NCBI GenBank assembly: GCA_029990175.1
Contig: JARKIP010000053.1
Coordinates: forward strand, 11,984,001 to 12,048,000
Direction: 5' to 3'
Source: Petunia secreta
Taxonomy: Eukaryota; Streptophyta; Magnoliopsida; Solanales; Solanaceae
DNA length: 64,000 nucleotides
Part shown: positions 1-12,944 of the stretch, piece by piece
Layout: each line of letters opens with the position of its first letter
How positions within the stretch are numbered: the stretch's first letter is position 1
The notes under the pieces: generated by a model
Databases searched by the model: none
What the model was told of the DNA's origin: nothing
What the model saw: only the letters and a program-made list of their open reading frames with translations
Made by a program: the position numbers and the translations under genes

Positions 1-754
1 CTTTACTGATTATGGTTGTTTATGTCATGAATCTTCTGAACATGAGTGGCTAAGTCACCCTTCTAGGATTTTACAAAACTATTATTGGATGATGTGCTGA
101 ATATTTTATGAAAATTTTCAAGCTAGACATGATTATACCTCATTATTCAACTATGTTATGATTGCTTTCGATTGTATAGCTCACAATTGAATGTTCCATT
201 TATTCTTGTAAACTCTTGGAAGAGTGTTTTGACTTATGATTAGTTGAATAGCGATACTTTAATCCAAATAAAGAATTATTTAGGAAAGAAGAGTGGGGTG
301 AGTTCGGAATCAACAAACCCTTATCATGGTCACGTGAGTATTCCATATTATCATCATATGTTAACTTGAAACATAACCCAAGATAGTTATTGCTTGTTAT
401 TGAAGAATACTAGCGATAAATTAGGAGTTCTTGATCATTAGGGATTGTCAAGCGAGATTGAATTCATAATATTTGGTACATCACTCTGATAGTTGGGGAA
501 GTCATGTCCTAGGCCTTTTATTCTTGAATCTTCTTTAGTACTTATTACTTGCTTTTAGCTAATTGTCATTAATTTCTGGTTTACATAGCAAAATTATTAA
601 AAATCATTTTTGAAATTGTTTGAACAAAAACTTGGCAAAAGTTGAGTTACGAATTAATGTTTGCCCCCTGTGGGATTCGATCCCAAACTTATTAAATCGG
701 GTTATATTTGCAGCGACCGCTTATCCTTATGAGGACGAGTTATGGGCGTGATCA
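1..754 (+). repeat. 5' LTR of Athila-like element (3' part only)
   Basis: It aligns with 4131-4882 from CTTTACTGATTATGG through the conserved end and terminates at the CA of GATCA (753-754). The upstream part lies outside the window. Scattered substitutions and small indels against the 3' LTR indicate an old insertion. Confidence 0.8.
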
Positions 755-862
755 AATTTTTGTGTCGTTTTCAGGGAGCATCGGTTTAGTTTGTAGCTAT
801 ATGTATATCAAATTTTTGCGCCATTGCCAAGGAGCATCGGTTTAGTTTGTAGCTATATGTAT
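751..862 (+). repeat. 56-bp tandem duplication covering the primer-binding site
   Basis: Two adjacent 56-bp copies (751-806 and 807-862) both begin ATCAAATTTTTG and end AGCTATATGTAT. Each contains a degenerate tRNA-Asp type primer site. The first copy reads TGTCGTTTTCAGGGA and the second GCGCCATTGCCAAGGA, which is closer to the family form. The copies have diverged from each other mostly inside the primer site. Confidence 0.75.
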
Positions 863-3550
863 TGCTAGGTTATTAGTATACAAAATTTTTAGGTCTTGTA
901 TAGATTTTGTTTTGTTTATAAAAGGATAATATAAATGGTAATGGCTATTCCTATAGTGCACCATATCTTTCTAGTTGCAGAGGAAATCATCTACAACAAC
1001 ATTGTCAATCTTATTTTTTGAATAGATGCAATATGTGTGGTTGTCATGGTAGTCATTTTATTGGTTATACTTATTTATTTCACCCCTCCCCGAGCCCCGA
1101 TTATGATGATTCTTCTTTTTCTTGTGATGTTAATAGGTGCAATGAAGTTGAGGAGGGTGATTGGAAACACAAGGTTGACATACAGAAGATTGAAAATATG
1201 TTCAAGTTCCTGTTGGAGGATGACAATAAGCAACAACTCCAGATACAGAGATATGAAGTGGCTATTGGCAACCTTAAAGTTTAATTGAATCAACTGGTTG
1301 AAGTTTTTAATGCTCAACAAGCAACTGATGTGGATAGTTTTCAAGGAGAAACTAAGATGAAGGAAAAAGTGGAATCCCCATTAGTGGAGTTAAGAGTTGA
1401 ATGCCAACCATCTAGCCAAATGGGTTTTGATGATGTTAATCTTTAAGAAGTGGTATTAGAGTCAGACGCGAACACTGAAGATGAAATTTTAGTTGACTCT
1501 AATTTGTGCCAAATAAAGGATGCTAATAATCAATTGGAGTTTGAGCATATTGTACCTCATTCTAGACACTTCTCAACATTGTGTTTGGATGAACACATGC
1601 AAATCGTCTATCCTGAACCAATGGAAAAGTGAAAGGAAGAGGTTCATGGTGCTTTCATTTTGAAGTTTGTATTGCCGTCTAGGAAAGACAATATTCCTCG
1701 GTTGAAAGACAAAAAGTGTAAATGGCAACATGTGTTGCTTGCCCATTGGGATTCGTACCACAACCCCAAGAGCACAACCATATATTGGAATCAAAATTGG
1801 GATTCAATTCATAAGCTAGAGGTGGAGGAAAACGTAGTGAAGTGGGACGTGTCGTGTCACAACGTTAAATAAGGCGCTGATTGGGAGGCAACCCAAGGAT
1901 GTCACTTGGTGAGCTTTTTGTTTTGTAGGTTTCAAATAGCGTGTAATCTAAGTGTGGGTGCTTGCAACCTATATGCCTGAAGAGAAAGTCTTGCCTGAGG
2001 GGAAGTCTAAGTACCCAGTGCCCTAAGGAAGCTCACAAGGATGTTCTACAGGCTTAGAGCCCCAGGGAGTTTTTCTATCACCCTTATTTTGTTTAAATGC
2101 ATCAAGGATAATGCATGATTTTAAGTGTGGGGTGGGAGTCTTCCTGTTTGTATCAATAATTCCCTTTGGTTTTTCTTTGTGCCTTGCTTCTTTTCCAAGG
2201 GTCGTAGCTTGAACCGGATGTAGGATAATTTTTTTAGGATTAGAATAATAGGAAGGATAACTCGTGGGGTCTTCTATTTGTGGCATGTTTTATATGAACA
2301 ATAAGCCTGGAATATGTCGACTACATGTAATCTTCATGGCTTGCATTGTTATGCCTTGATAACTGTTGAGTACCCTTGTGTGACGTCTAGGCTCAGGTTT
2401 TGACTCTTTTATGTGCTATACTTGAATACATGCTCGCTTGCTTTAATTTGAGAGCTAGAGTTGAACCGTCTTGAGTAGACTATGTGACATGTGTGTGTGA
2501 GATTTGTTATTGCTCTTTGCTTTACACTATGATTTCTAGAAATTGCCCCGAGCGTATGCAAAGGGAAATAATGAGTTTTGCTCGGTTTAGAAAATGATAT
2601 AGGGATTTCTTTGTTTCCCTATGAATTGTTAGCCGACCCAATACAAGTTGACCCTAGTTAGCCTCTTTGAGTCTGGAACCTTTTCTTTGGTAGCCATATT
2701 ACAAGTTGAACCCTTTGTTTTGAATTGATCATGTTTGAACCATATTACGTCTTTTGAGGATGTGTGGTTCTTATGAGCTTTGATATCTATAGTTATGGGA
2801 GTTGGTTGTATTTGGCGTGTGTAAAGAAAAAAAGGTGCTTTATTTGAGAGCAAATATTAGTAAGGAAAAAAAGAAGAACAAGAGAAAAGATTAAAAAAAA
2901 AAAAAAAAAAAAAAAAAAGAATAAAGTATAGTCCTTTACTGATGGTGACTCTAGAAAGCTTAAAGAAAAGGAAAACTTGGGATGGTAAAAGAATTGGAAA
3001 ATTAGGAAGAGTTAGATAAAAAAGAAAGTGATTGAACTAGGTGTTGTATTGAAATGTTCAAGGGAGGTTAGTCACCATAAACTAAATGCATCCTCCATGA
3101 CCTGCAGCCTACATTACAACATATGAAAGTCCTAGTTGATCTTACACCGAGCGAGCTTACATTAGTCGAGTCCTATACCATTGGCAACCCTATGGTTCGT
3201 CTAGTGTGTTGCATGACTTCTTTGTGAGAGTGAGCGCATTTTGCACTGGTGAGTCCCATCGTTTATTGAAGCAGTTTGTATGAATGGGAGAGTTTTAGGG
3301 CACATACTTTATGAGGTGAGTGAGTAGGAGGGTTGGTGCTAATGAGTCGGTTCTTGAAGTTAGGAAGTTATAAAAGGAAACTTGATTGTTTTAAATATTC
3401 TTGGCATTAATATATTTGTGAAGACAAGTGTGAAAAGTGAATATACGCCATTCTAAGTTCTATTATAAGCCATGACCATAGGTCGTGTCGCCATTCCTAA
3501 TTAAGTCTAGGTTTTACTCGAAGACGAGCAAAAGCTCAAGTGTGTGGTGG
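863..3550 (+). other. Internal region of Athila-like element, non-coding remnants
   Basis: Three short open stretches (1018-1284, 1450-1632, 1660-1872) lie on the plus strand in series and may be pieces of one decayed frame; I do not recognise a domain in them. The block at 1873-1897 (GCGCTGATTGGGAGGCAACC and following) and purine-rich AAGTGTGGG stretches near 1950 and 2118 are typical of the 3' non-coding half of Athila-like elements. A poly-A run lies near 2894-2919. No catalytic pol motif is visible, so the part between gag and the 3' region appears to be missing. Confidence 0.55.
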
Positions 3551-4882
3551 TGATGATATGCAAAATTTATAGATAATTGGATGTATTTTACCTATACTTT
3601 GGTGTATTCGAGTGACGTTTGATGTTAATAACGTGATGAATTCACCTAATTAGTTGTATTTTGATGTATAGGAGGCTAACAATACCAAAGGAAGATGATT
3701 TGAGTGAAAAAGAAGCCAAAAAGAAAAATCCGGAGAAAGCTAAGGGTTCTGTGTGTCGCATGACTGTAGCAAAACCTTTAGATGAAATTCTGAAGAAGAA
3801 CGTTTCTGAGGCAGTGAGCTAACTCCCCATCGCGTAGCCATTGCATGGGAAAAGAGAAAAATAATCCTCGGGTATTTTGGAGTGGCTGTGCATCGCACAG
3901 AATAATGAAGGAAGTTCCAGGAATCCTGTGCTGTAATTAGGCAAGGGCAAAATTTCTGCAGTTTTGTAAAGAGGGGCAGTTCGGTCAATTGGCTTATGAG
4001 CGTGATTTAAATGCCTAAAAGTCGATTTTTAGCGCAATAATTAACCTAGAAATAATATGATGAAGGTTGGGGCAGTGAAGAACGAGGATCTAGCAAGTTT
4101 TCTTAACTCTTTTAATTATTTTCTTGTACTTTACTGATTATGGTTGTTTATGTCATGAATCTTGTGACCATGAGTGGCTAAGTCATCCCTTCTAGGTTTA
4201 ATGGGACCATTATTGAACAATGTGCAAAATATTTTATGAAAATTTTCAAGCTTGACATGATTATTCCTGATTATTCAACTATGTTATGATTGCTTTCGAT
4301 TGTAGAGCTCCCAATTGAATGTGCCCTTTATTCTTGTATACCCTTAGAATAGCTCTTTGAGTTACAGTTAGTTGAACAGTGATACTTTAACCCAAATAAA
4401 GAATTATTTAGCGAAGAAGAGCAGGGTGAGTTCGGAAACAACAAACCCTTATCATGGTCACGTAGGTAGTCCAATGTATCGTCATGTGCTAACTTGGAAA
4501 AGTAACTCAGGATAGTCATTGCTTGTTATTGGAGAATACTAGCAATAAACTAGGAGCTCTTGATAATTAGGGATAGTCAAGCGAGATTGAATTCGTAATA
4601 TTCGGTACATCACTCCGATAATTGGGAAGTTATGGCCTCAGCCTTTTATTCTTTAATGTGCTCTAGTAGTTATTACTTACTTTTAGTTTATTGTTATTAA
4701 TTTCTAGTTTACATAGCAAAATCTTTATTATTCATTCGTTAAATTATTTGAATAAAAACTTGGCAAAAGTTGAGTTACGAATTAATATTTGCTCTCTATT
4801 GGATTCGACCCCGGACTTGTTAAACTGGGTTATATTTGCAGCGACCGCTTATCCTTTTGAGGACGAGTTTTGGGTTTTGATC
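3551..4882 (+). repeat. 3' LTR of Athila-like element
   Basis: The start is placed at TGATGATATGC, directly after a purine-rich tract (AAGTGTGTGGTGG, 3538-3550) that would be the polypurine tract. The end is placed at TTGATC near 4882 by alignment to the 5' LTR; the terminal CA is mutated to CG here. The length of about 1.33 kb is normal for the group. The start is an inference, because the matching 5' LTR start is outside the window. Confidence 0.65.
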
Positions 4883-5609
4883 GCCAGCTAATACAATTCG
4901 AGGATTCATTGGATAGAAACTTCTAACTTCATTATCTTAGTTGTTGGAGTTTTTTCGGACCTTACTCTAACCTAAAAGATGGGATTTGGTGTTCCTTTCT
5001 AACTAAGTTATAACCCTAAAATCTTCTTTAATCTTTCAATTGAATTGGTCTAAGGTACGTGCTTAGCTTTTTAAAATTTCATGAATTAGGAAAGGTCTAC
5101 AATCAAATAAGAAATATGTATTAGACAAGATATATGTTAGAATATATATTTGCTACAAATATGTTGTTCAAATAATAAATTTGAAACGTAAAATGCAGAA
5201 ATGGAAGAAGAATCCAAGCCCACTGAATTCACAGTGTCTCCTTAAGAAACTTAATCCCCGCACAGTACCCGAGGTTGTATTGTTGTAGTGGTATTCCAAA
5301 CTACAATAAACTCAAATGGCCAGCAGCAGAATCATAGTTTGATTCTTTTAATTTATTTGAAAGCAATGCAGAAAAATAGAGGATAAAGTTAAGAATTTTT
5401 CATTAGGAAATTTGAAGGAATGACTTCTCCATTTATAGCCAACAGACTTCTAGAATTAAGAGGTGATAAGGTGGTTATTCATGAAAGATATCCTATCTAG
5501 TGAGTGTTTTCAAAACGAGCGGGAAACATTAAAACAAAAAACGAAAAGAGGAAGTTAAATTAAATTACCGTTACGAAAATGGCCAAGTAAAATATTAATA
5601 TAAAATATA
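4883..5609 (-). mobile_element. Left half of an antisense Copia relic, probably LTR
   Basis: No reading frame is visible. The stretch around 5200-5480 resembles the antisense LTR of Solanaceae Copia elements, with phrases such as CACAGTGTCTCCTTAAG and CCCGCACAGTACC. It abuts the 5' LTR of element A at 5610. The antisense Copia coding relic resumes just outside the other end of A (55069 onward). I infer that A inserted into this Copia and divided it, but the join is not proven. Confidence 0.4.
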
Positions 5610-7432
5610 TGTTGACACTCAATTTTGTCCATCCGTTCTCGCAATTTGGCAGTATTTAGTTAAAATTGACAATAGTGATTTTTCAAACAGAACCGCATTA
5701 GACGGCATGCATTTACGTGTGTAATACTATTATTAATCCTTTATTTATATAATACTTATTATAATTGCGTAATTGCATTCATTACGCTATTTTCTGAAAT
5801 ACATATTCTATGTGTGCAATTTAATGCATTACGATACTATTTAATTGATTATCTGCGACTAATTATATTTAACTAGTATTATTCGAGATCATCTATATTT
5901 CTTTGTGATTAAATTCGTTTACCTATAACTAATTACAATATTTTCTATTTTTGTATTAATTATTTACATTTATAAATATTTTAATTAAATACTAGCCAAT
6001 TTGTAAATTTACAAACCTATATTATACTACACAAAGTCCCCGTCATTATTTTTATCCATATATACACCACCTAAGCTCTACATAAGCCTATGCCTCTCAA
6101 AAACACACTCCCACAATCCGTATACACATATTAGGCGTGTGTACAAGTCCCTCTAGCATGTGGTACAACTCCACAGAGCACTTGATCCCCTTACACCTCA
6201 GCAATACATAATACACATGTATTTATACGCGCTTACGTGGCTTAATCTGATCCCTTCATCTTCAAGATCCACGGCTCTAGTTATATCCCACCTTTTAATA
6301 TTGCACACACATCCCTCATTCCCCAAACCCTAAATTATTTCCCCTATCCCATTGCCCTAAAATCCAACACCCCCCTCTGCATTCTCTCTCCCCCTTTCCC
6401 CCGAAACAGTCCAAATACACCCTATATCCACTGTATCTCCACCACTCCACGCCGCCAATCACGTACCCCTTCTCTCCTCTATTAACATCACACCATAGTT
6501 AGAAACAAATAAATCTCTCTCTCTCTTCGTCATGGACGTTTGGCACCGAAAAGGAAATGGAACATCTTGAACAAAAATCATTCGAATTCAAGTAGGAACA
6601 AGGAATTATTTCATATTCACACACGGAGAAGGCAAAGATTGAAACCAAATCTTGTTAAAAACGGACAGAGAAGACGAACCCGACCCGCTTCCACTCTTTC
6701 CGACCCGACCCGATAACATCTACCAATTCTTTTGTTAAATTTTCTTCCATGTTTCTTATGTTGAAATTTCAAATAACATGCTTTGATAATAATGCCTATT
6801 GATTTCATTCCATGGTGATATGCTCAAGTTCTTATGTTTATCCTTAATAGTTTTAAAGTTATTGAATTAGTCGAAGCTGGATGTTGATTTAAATGCTTAA
6901 GAAAAATGATCGGATTATTTTGAATTAATTCATTATTAAGCGTCCGACCTGTTTGGTGATCCTGTAGATGTCTCGCGGCGTAGCGTATGTTTGACTATTA
7001 TCTTGCTGCTTTGTAAAATTGTATAGGTACACATACACACCTATATATTTTCCAGAAATTCTGTATGGTCAAAGAGGAAAGATATAATTTGTCTAAATTA
7101 TTTTTTGATAACCAGCTTAATACAAACTTACCATATTTCAATTTTGAATTGTTCTCTTTAGTTTCAGCGTAAAATAAATCCCCCTTGCTTTATGTATCAT
7201 GTATCCAGCTTAATATATGTGTATGTACACAATATTCTGACTTGCTAGAGAAGAGCAAGCTGTTTGAAATTCAATATGATCTATTTACTTTCTGGAAAAG
7301 ATTGTACACTGATGGCTCTATCACTTTTAAGAATAGATTGGTAGAATATTTTCTTTTGTTCCTTACAAGCTAACTGATTTTGTCTTCCTTTTCACAACTA
7401 AAATTTAAAATTGGTTCAGACTATTCTACGCC

Positions 7433-7440
7433 TATAAATA
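7433..7440 (+). promoter_or_regulatory. Candidate TATA box of element A LTR
   Basis: TATAAATA lies in the middle of the LTR, upstream of a C/T-rich stretch, where a U3/R promoter is expected. In the 3' LTR the same place (52909-52916) reads TGTAAATA, so the second copy has lost a perfect box. Confidence 0.5.
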
Positions 7441-8229
7441 CCAGTTCTCTCTCACCCTTTAGGACACCTTCAGCAGACCTCTTCTCTTGCTCTCTAAGTC
7501 TGAAAATTACATCTACTCTCTTTGTCAATCCAGGAGCAATCTGTTTCTCTCATGTTCTTATTCTCTGTTTGCTTTTCCTTAAATTATGAGGCACTCGCTG
7601 GAAAGCTAAGGCAAAGTGTTGGTTGGTTCTGGCCGTGTTTGTTACCTGTTGGCCTACATTTAAGTTTACTGCTTGTTTTTTTTTTAAGTGTTTTTTTAAC
7701 GTCACCAAGGTATTGCTAAAATGAATGAATGAAATCCTTGTATCCCTTTGCCTGTTATGAATCTTGTTGTTTGTTGGCATGTATATGAACTGTTTGGGTC
7801 TATATGAGACCGACACTAACCTCTTTTGCAGGAGTTTTGAGTAAATTTGAGATAGCCAAAGGGCTATAATCTTTTCATTTTTCTCGCAGGTTCATTGATG
7901 TTGAAGGAGCCAATATCTAGTTTCAAGAATATTTGCAAAAGATAGGACAAGTACCTTGCCTCTAACTCTCTTTCTTTGTTCTATTTTATATTGTAGCTAG
8001 AAACTTGCACATTTAAAATTTGTGTTTATGTGGTATGTATAAGCACCATAAGGTGAGAATTGGCATGCGGGACAGGTACTACAATCCATGGTACTGTTAA
8101 GTGTAGAAAATTGGCTAAGCAGGGGTCGTTCTTAATCTTGATTCTTTATTTTGTAAGAAAACACAAACTGATGATAAAACATGATTGTTTATGCAAAATT
8201 AAATGTGAAACTGCGTGTTTGTCTGTATA

Positions 8230-8234
8230 TCATA
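8230..8234 (+). repeat. Target site duplication TCATA, left copy
   Basis: The five bases TCATA directly precede the TG of element N and are repeated directly after its terminal CA at 20567-20571. A five-base duplication is the rule for Gypsy integrases. Confidence 0.9.
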
Positions 8235-11200
8235 TGTTGAACCCCCAAAAAATTTATCCCGAAGGATTAAATTTAGGACTATCAACTGAACGGACTAACT
8301 CTTTTGGAGTTTTTGGAGTCGCCACCTAATTTAAGGAAAACAGGGAACCAAATAAGTAAATGCATGTAAAAACTCCATTTTTTTAATAAGGCAGTCTTTT
8401 CAGAGATTCTATGTAAGAGGTTTTGTTAATTTCGAAAGAAAGTTTTAAGGCACTTTCGAAATTCCGTAAAATACGGTTAATCCGACAGGTTTCCAAATAT
8501 TTACAAGTGTTATTTATATGCTCTTTTTCTGAAAATAATTAATTGACCTATTAATTAATTCAACTAATTAAATTTAGCAAGTTTTCAAAAGATTTGCAAT
8601 TTATTTAAAAGCTTAAATTATTTTTAAAATAAAATAAAAGCACATTTTCTTTTGAAAAAGAACGATTTGATCGTCCTAATTTCTTTGACAACTCGTATGT
8701 GATAGTGCATAAATGGAACTTTCTTAATTTCAACTTTAAAACCCGAGTTTCTCGTCAAAAGATGGAACTTAGGTTTCAAGTCGCTCTTTGCAAAGTCGTT
8801 TCAGGACATTTAGAAGTTAATTAAAATTTCTTTATAACTTTTGACTTTTTAAAGAAACTACTTCGTATAAATAAGATAGAAGTCTTTTCTTATAGTCACT
8901 TATTAATTGTGGTTTCAAAATTTGTGAAATTTTGCACGCATTTGTTTAAATGGCCTGATTTGCAATAAATTAAATAGCGACTTCAAAATTAAGGAACTGA
9001 ACACAAAGTAGACAAATAACTCAATCAATGAAATATTTATTAATAAATGAAGTATTTTACAAATATATACACATAAATATCCTAAAGAAAAGAAAGGTAA
9101 AGTTAAAGATAGTACCCGGGAATGCAACTCATAATTTGAGCCTTGATAGCAATGCATTTTATCTTGAGACCAGAACTCGATCCCAAAATGACTCCAAGCC
9201 AATGAGTCATTCCCAATGTGCGAGTTTTACCAACTCATCCCAAATGTATTACATGCCAAGGAAGGAAAGATAATATTAGATATCATGTTCGATGGACCAA
9301 ACAAATACTTCAAAGACTAAATAACAAAAAAATGATATTTATGCTTTAATGACAAAACAAGTGCAAAAATTAAAAGAACAAAATACTAAAATAGGCCAAA
9401 AGGGAGCATACAATTCATGATGTGATGCAGAAATGAGGAGTGAACAAAGATGTAATCTAAACTCTGTCTTAAACAAGAGAGCAATTAGTGCATTTAGGAT
9501 CACACCTGCTAATATAATTTCAAGTTGACGTAAAGTACACAAAAGTATTTCCAAGTCTTTACTGAAATTTAGGTATGGCTTCTAAGAGATAATATTTCAT
9601 TGAATCAAATTATTCAACGGTAAGCTTTTCTTTTTAAAAAAAAATAAGTGGACAGAACTTCATACATGTCAAGGACTTGAGACCACGAAATTTCAAGATT
9701 ACATGTATACATCTGAATGTACAGCACACAAACAATAATGATTAACACACTTAGTGTAAATTAAGGTCATAGCAGACAGTAACATAGGGTGAAGGGGTCA
9801 TGCCCTATTAGCTATGTCGAGTTTCAAGATTGATGCAAACACACGGCTCACATTAGAAATTCTCATGCAGATGAGGATACTTAATTAAAACCAGAAAAGC
9901 ACCATGTCCAAATATGCATCTTTCTTTCAAAGCAATATAGCACTAATGTCTGCAACTTCCCAACCTGAAGAGAAGACAAACTCATGGATCAAACAACACC
10001 CACACTACCATATCAGTAGGAACTTATACGATTAAGCTTAACCAGACAAATTGTTACTTCACTAAGCTAAACAGATCAGACGAACCAAAAGTTCAGCTTT
10101 GAGAAGATTAAAGAAACCAACCTTAATTCAATAAATGTATTCATGCCAATCAAAATGCAACGAATTGCAGTCAATAAGTAAAAGAACATAACAAATGTGC
10201 TAATCACTCTTTCTTAAACGTGAAACCTCTTTGCAAATTTCTACACAAAAATTAGGACATTCAAAATTTACTAAACTTTAATGAAAATGGAATCCATCAG
10301 GCTGCAAAGCTCACCTACTAAACATTACCCTGGGAGATAACTAGCATAATTAGATTTTAAGCATTTTAAACTACTCAACTCTGTATGAAGCTGGACAGCA
10401 CACCGACGGATTCATCTCTCCAATTGAGACTAGATAAACTCATTTTAACTCCCTGAAACACCTAAACGAACTAGCAACCTATACAACCTCCAAACTAACT
10501 CCCAGAACCTGCAGCTGCAACTATATTCACTCTCAACCTCACAGACCCTATCAGCCCCCAAATATACCAACCAAACAAGCACCAAAAGAACTGCTCCTAA
10601 GCTAACAGGGAACAAATACTAATGAATTTCTCCTAAACTAACAGGAACCAAACAACAAATATCCTGACTTGCATAAGCAATATAACAAAGGCTGCACACA
10701 CACACTGAATTATACCTGAACTCCCTAAACCTCACCCCTGCTGCTACCCCTTCACTGAACTCCCTCAGCAATTACCAGGATTAGAACTTAACAATCACAC
10801 TCTGCTCACTGCTGCAGGCTTTACCTTACACCCCTGAACCTCTCTAGAACAGCTGCGACATACAGAAACACCTGAAACAATCACACTGCCTCCAAACATC
10901 CTACCTAAGCAATTCCACTTAGCTCATAGACCTCATCACATACACCAACACATTCATCTCGTACTCACATACACAAATAACCTGCACATCAACTACCAAA
11001 CTTGCTACCTACTACAACCAAACAGGACACATTGAACTCTCCTAACACCCTCTACTAACCAATCCTCCATTGCCCTGCTTGCTTCAAAACATACCCCTTT
11101 CTCACGCACACAAACACTCTCCCTGAACCTCTACACAAAACTTGCAACTATCAGAACCTAGACTAAGCTTGCACCTTCTAACAGAAACAAGACAGGCTAA

Positions 11201-11749
11201 CGCTCTCCTACTAACTGCTACTGAAACTCCAATCAAACAAACAAAATTGAGACAATATCACCACTAAAATAGATGATAACATAAGCTGACTACTCATTTC
11301 TTTTTGGAATAGCTGAAAATACCTCATAAAACCAGAACACAAAAGATTCGAACTTTATTTAGGTTAATCGAGTTTAAACAGTTTTTACCATTATACATAG
11401 ACCCAAACATATTTCTTTCTGATCAAGACAGAACTTTATGCTAAGCACACTGAAAGATTCAAGCTTTATGCAAGAAATATAAACTTAAAACAGTCTCATA
11501 CTTAAGGCACAAACAAGGTATCACATTTATGTAGAAAAAGCAGTTAAGGAAAAATTGTTACCTGCTGCGGTGCAGTGAACGAGGGAGTCGATCCGAAAAA
11601 AAGCGACTCAAACAAGAACGAGGCGACAACTCGAGCACAAAAACAGATAAACAAATCCAAGACATTATAGAAACAGTGACACTAATAAAAACTTAAACTC
11701 AAAAGAATGCTGCTGCTGTTGCTATGGACTTCTATATGCTACTGCCTCT

Positions 11750-11752
<3 letters not shown>

Positions 11753-11803
<51 letters not shown>
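11753..11803 (+). repeat. Poly-T run of 51 bases in N 3' LTR
   Basis: There are 51 consecutive T here, against 19 at the same place in the other LTR (20109-20127). This is a homopolymer length change after insertion, or an assembly artefact. Confidence 0.9.
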
Positions 11804-11805
<2 letters not shown>

Positions 11806-11867
11806 CTTTACTGCTGCTCACTCCCTCTGAAAACTATCTGCTCCACCCTAATCACCTTCTACTTCAG

Positions 11868-11875
11868 CTTTTATA
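11868..11875 (-). promoter_or_regulatory. Candidate TATA box of element N LTR
   Basis: On the minus strand this reads TATAAAAG, about 370 bases into the LTR. The other LTR has TATAAAAC at the matching place (20192-20199). Confidence 0.45.
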
Positions 11876-12242
11876 TTCCCCATTAGGGTTCTAGAGGCTG
11901 CCAGAAATACCAAAACGATCCGTCCAACGGGCAGAAAATGGATAAGGACCTTGTACCTCATCCTGAGCTGGAATTTGGACTGATTTGCTTTTAATTTTGA
12001 AGGAATTGGGTAAGGATTTTGGGGTTAACGGGTCAGGAATTGGGTTGGAGGATTTTTCTGAAATTGGGGGAGTTTAGATAGTATATAATGGTTTGCGCAG
12101 ATAGGATAAATTTTAGGTTATGTCTCGTACCTTAGCCTTTCATTATTAAAATTAATCAATTCACTTTTAATTTTCAAAAATTAACCTTATCAAAATAATT
12201 AGATATCAGACAAGCATTTCGGGACAAAATTGGGTGTCAACA

Positions 12243-12255
12243 GCTGCCCCTCTTT
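12243..12255 (-). other. Polypurine tract of element N
   Basis: On the minus strand it reads AAAGAGGGGCAGC and directly precedes the 3' LTR. The same 13 bases precede the 3' LTRs of B and A. Confidence 0.9.
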
Positions 12256-12393
12256 ATCCAGAAAGGATGAAAGAGTTTTCAGGGTAAAGAAGTTGACGAA
12301 AAACCAATTTTGTCATGATAAAGCCAAGATTTTGATTCCAGGGAGCAAAATACGAGGCTTATGGGTATGGCGGAAATCTGGTTTCCTAGTTGC

Positions 12394-12433
12394 CTACATA
12401 TCTCGGGTTGAACGAGAATAAGGCCGTATGTAG
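12394..12433 (-). other. Inverted-repeat box, N copy 1
   Basis: On the minus strand the outer arms are CTACATA and TATGTAG (perfect, 7 bp), with inner arms TCTCG and CGAGA. It is one of six related boxes found in A, B and N. The outer arms differ from the commoner CTACGTA/TACGTAG by a paired change. Confidence 0.65.
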
Positions 12434-12944
12434 TTCAATGATACTTTGATACGAAGACTCGCACGATTGACAAAAGAAAGGACGCACGAATATGAGAGAA
12501 TTTGACTGACCCCTAATCTGGAATGAAAGATTAGGTAAGACTTGCTTGTTCGAGTGCGATTCTTCAAATCTTCGTTGACGAGTCCAGCTCATATAAACGA
12601 TTGCCCCAATTAACTGCTAAGAAAAGGATCCACGTTATGCTCCAAATGTTGTTGCGGTGCTGCTAAAGTCCAGTAGTAAACTCGACAAACGGTAAGCGAG
12701 TAACTGCAAATAAGGCTTAATAAATGGATAGAAATAGATAATGATAGTAAAACTCGTAGATGCTGGTTTCAATGATAAGCTCGTCTCTAATCAACTATTG
12801 AAGAAATCCGGCTTTGTGAAGAAAGATGACTTCGGAGCTGTTGGTAGACTGCAAATAAAACAATAAAGGACTTCAATCATAGAAACATAAAGCAGACTTG
12901 AATAAAATAAAAGGATAAAAATACCGCCTTTCGGCAATGACTCA

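Larger units (their letters stand above)
1..4882 (+). mobile_element. Athila-like Ty3/Gypsy element, decayed, no pol
   Basis: Positions 1-754 are repeated with moderate divergence at 4131-4882, so these are the two LTRs of one element whose 5' LTR is cut by the window start. The LTR end (AGCGACCGCTTATCC, then GGACGAGTT and GATCA) is followed by a decayed GCGCC.TTGCC primer site, the arrangement known for Athila-type elements that use tRNA-Asp. The internal part is only about 2.8 kb and shows no protease, RT or integrase motif. It is therefore a heavily deleted or non-autonomous derivative. The family assignment rests on the LTR end, the primer site and the block GGGAGGCAACCC near 1890. Confidence 0.75.
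5610..8234 (+). repeat. Element A 5' LTR, first part
   Basis: It starts with TGTTGACACTCAATTTTGTC and aligns with 51069 onward. It runs to TATATCATA at 8234, where element N is inserted. The alignment to the 3' LTR resumes at 20572 after the duplicated TCATA. Pyrimidine-rich tracts and a CT microsatellite (6512-6525) are inside. The short open frames in this stretch are not conserved between the two LTR copies and I do not treat them as genes. Confidence 0.9.
8235..12242 (-). repeat. Element N 3' LTR (complete, 4.0 kb)
   Basis: On the minus strand it starts TGTTGACACCCAATTTTGTC at 12242 and ends GGGGGTTCAACA at 8235. It aligns almost base for base with 16970-20566 from about 8611 onward. The part 8235-8610 has no partner because the other LTR is truncated. 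A PBS-like GGCGACTCC sits near its end (plus-strand GGAGTCGCC near 8317). Non-coding. Confidence 0.9.

Noticed and set aside
1018..1872. Host gene fragments in the Athila-like interior
   Set aside because: Position between LTRs, short broken frames and family-typical 3' block make element origin far more likely.
5610..8234. Host gene with introns in the first kilobases of A
   Set aside because: The whole stretch aligns with the LTR at 51069-53720; the short frames are not conserved between copies.
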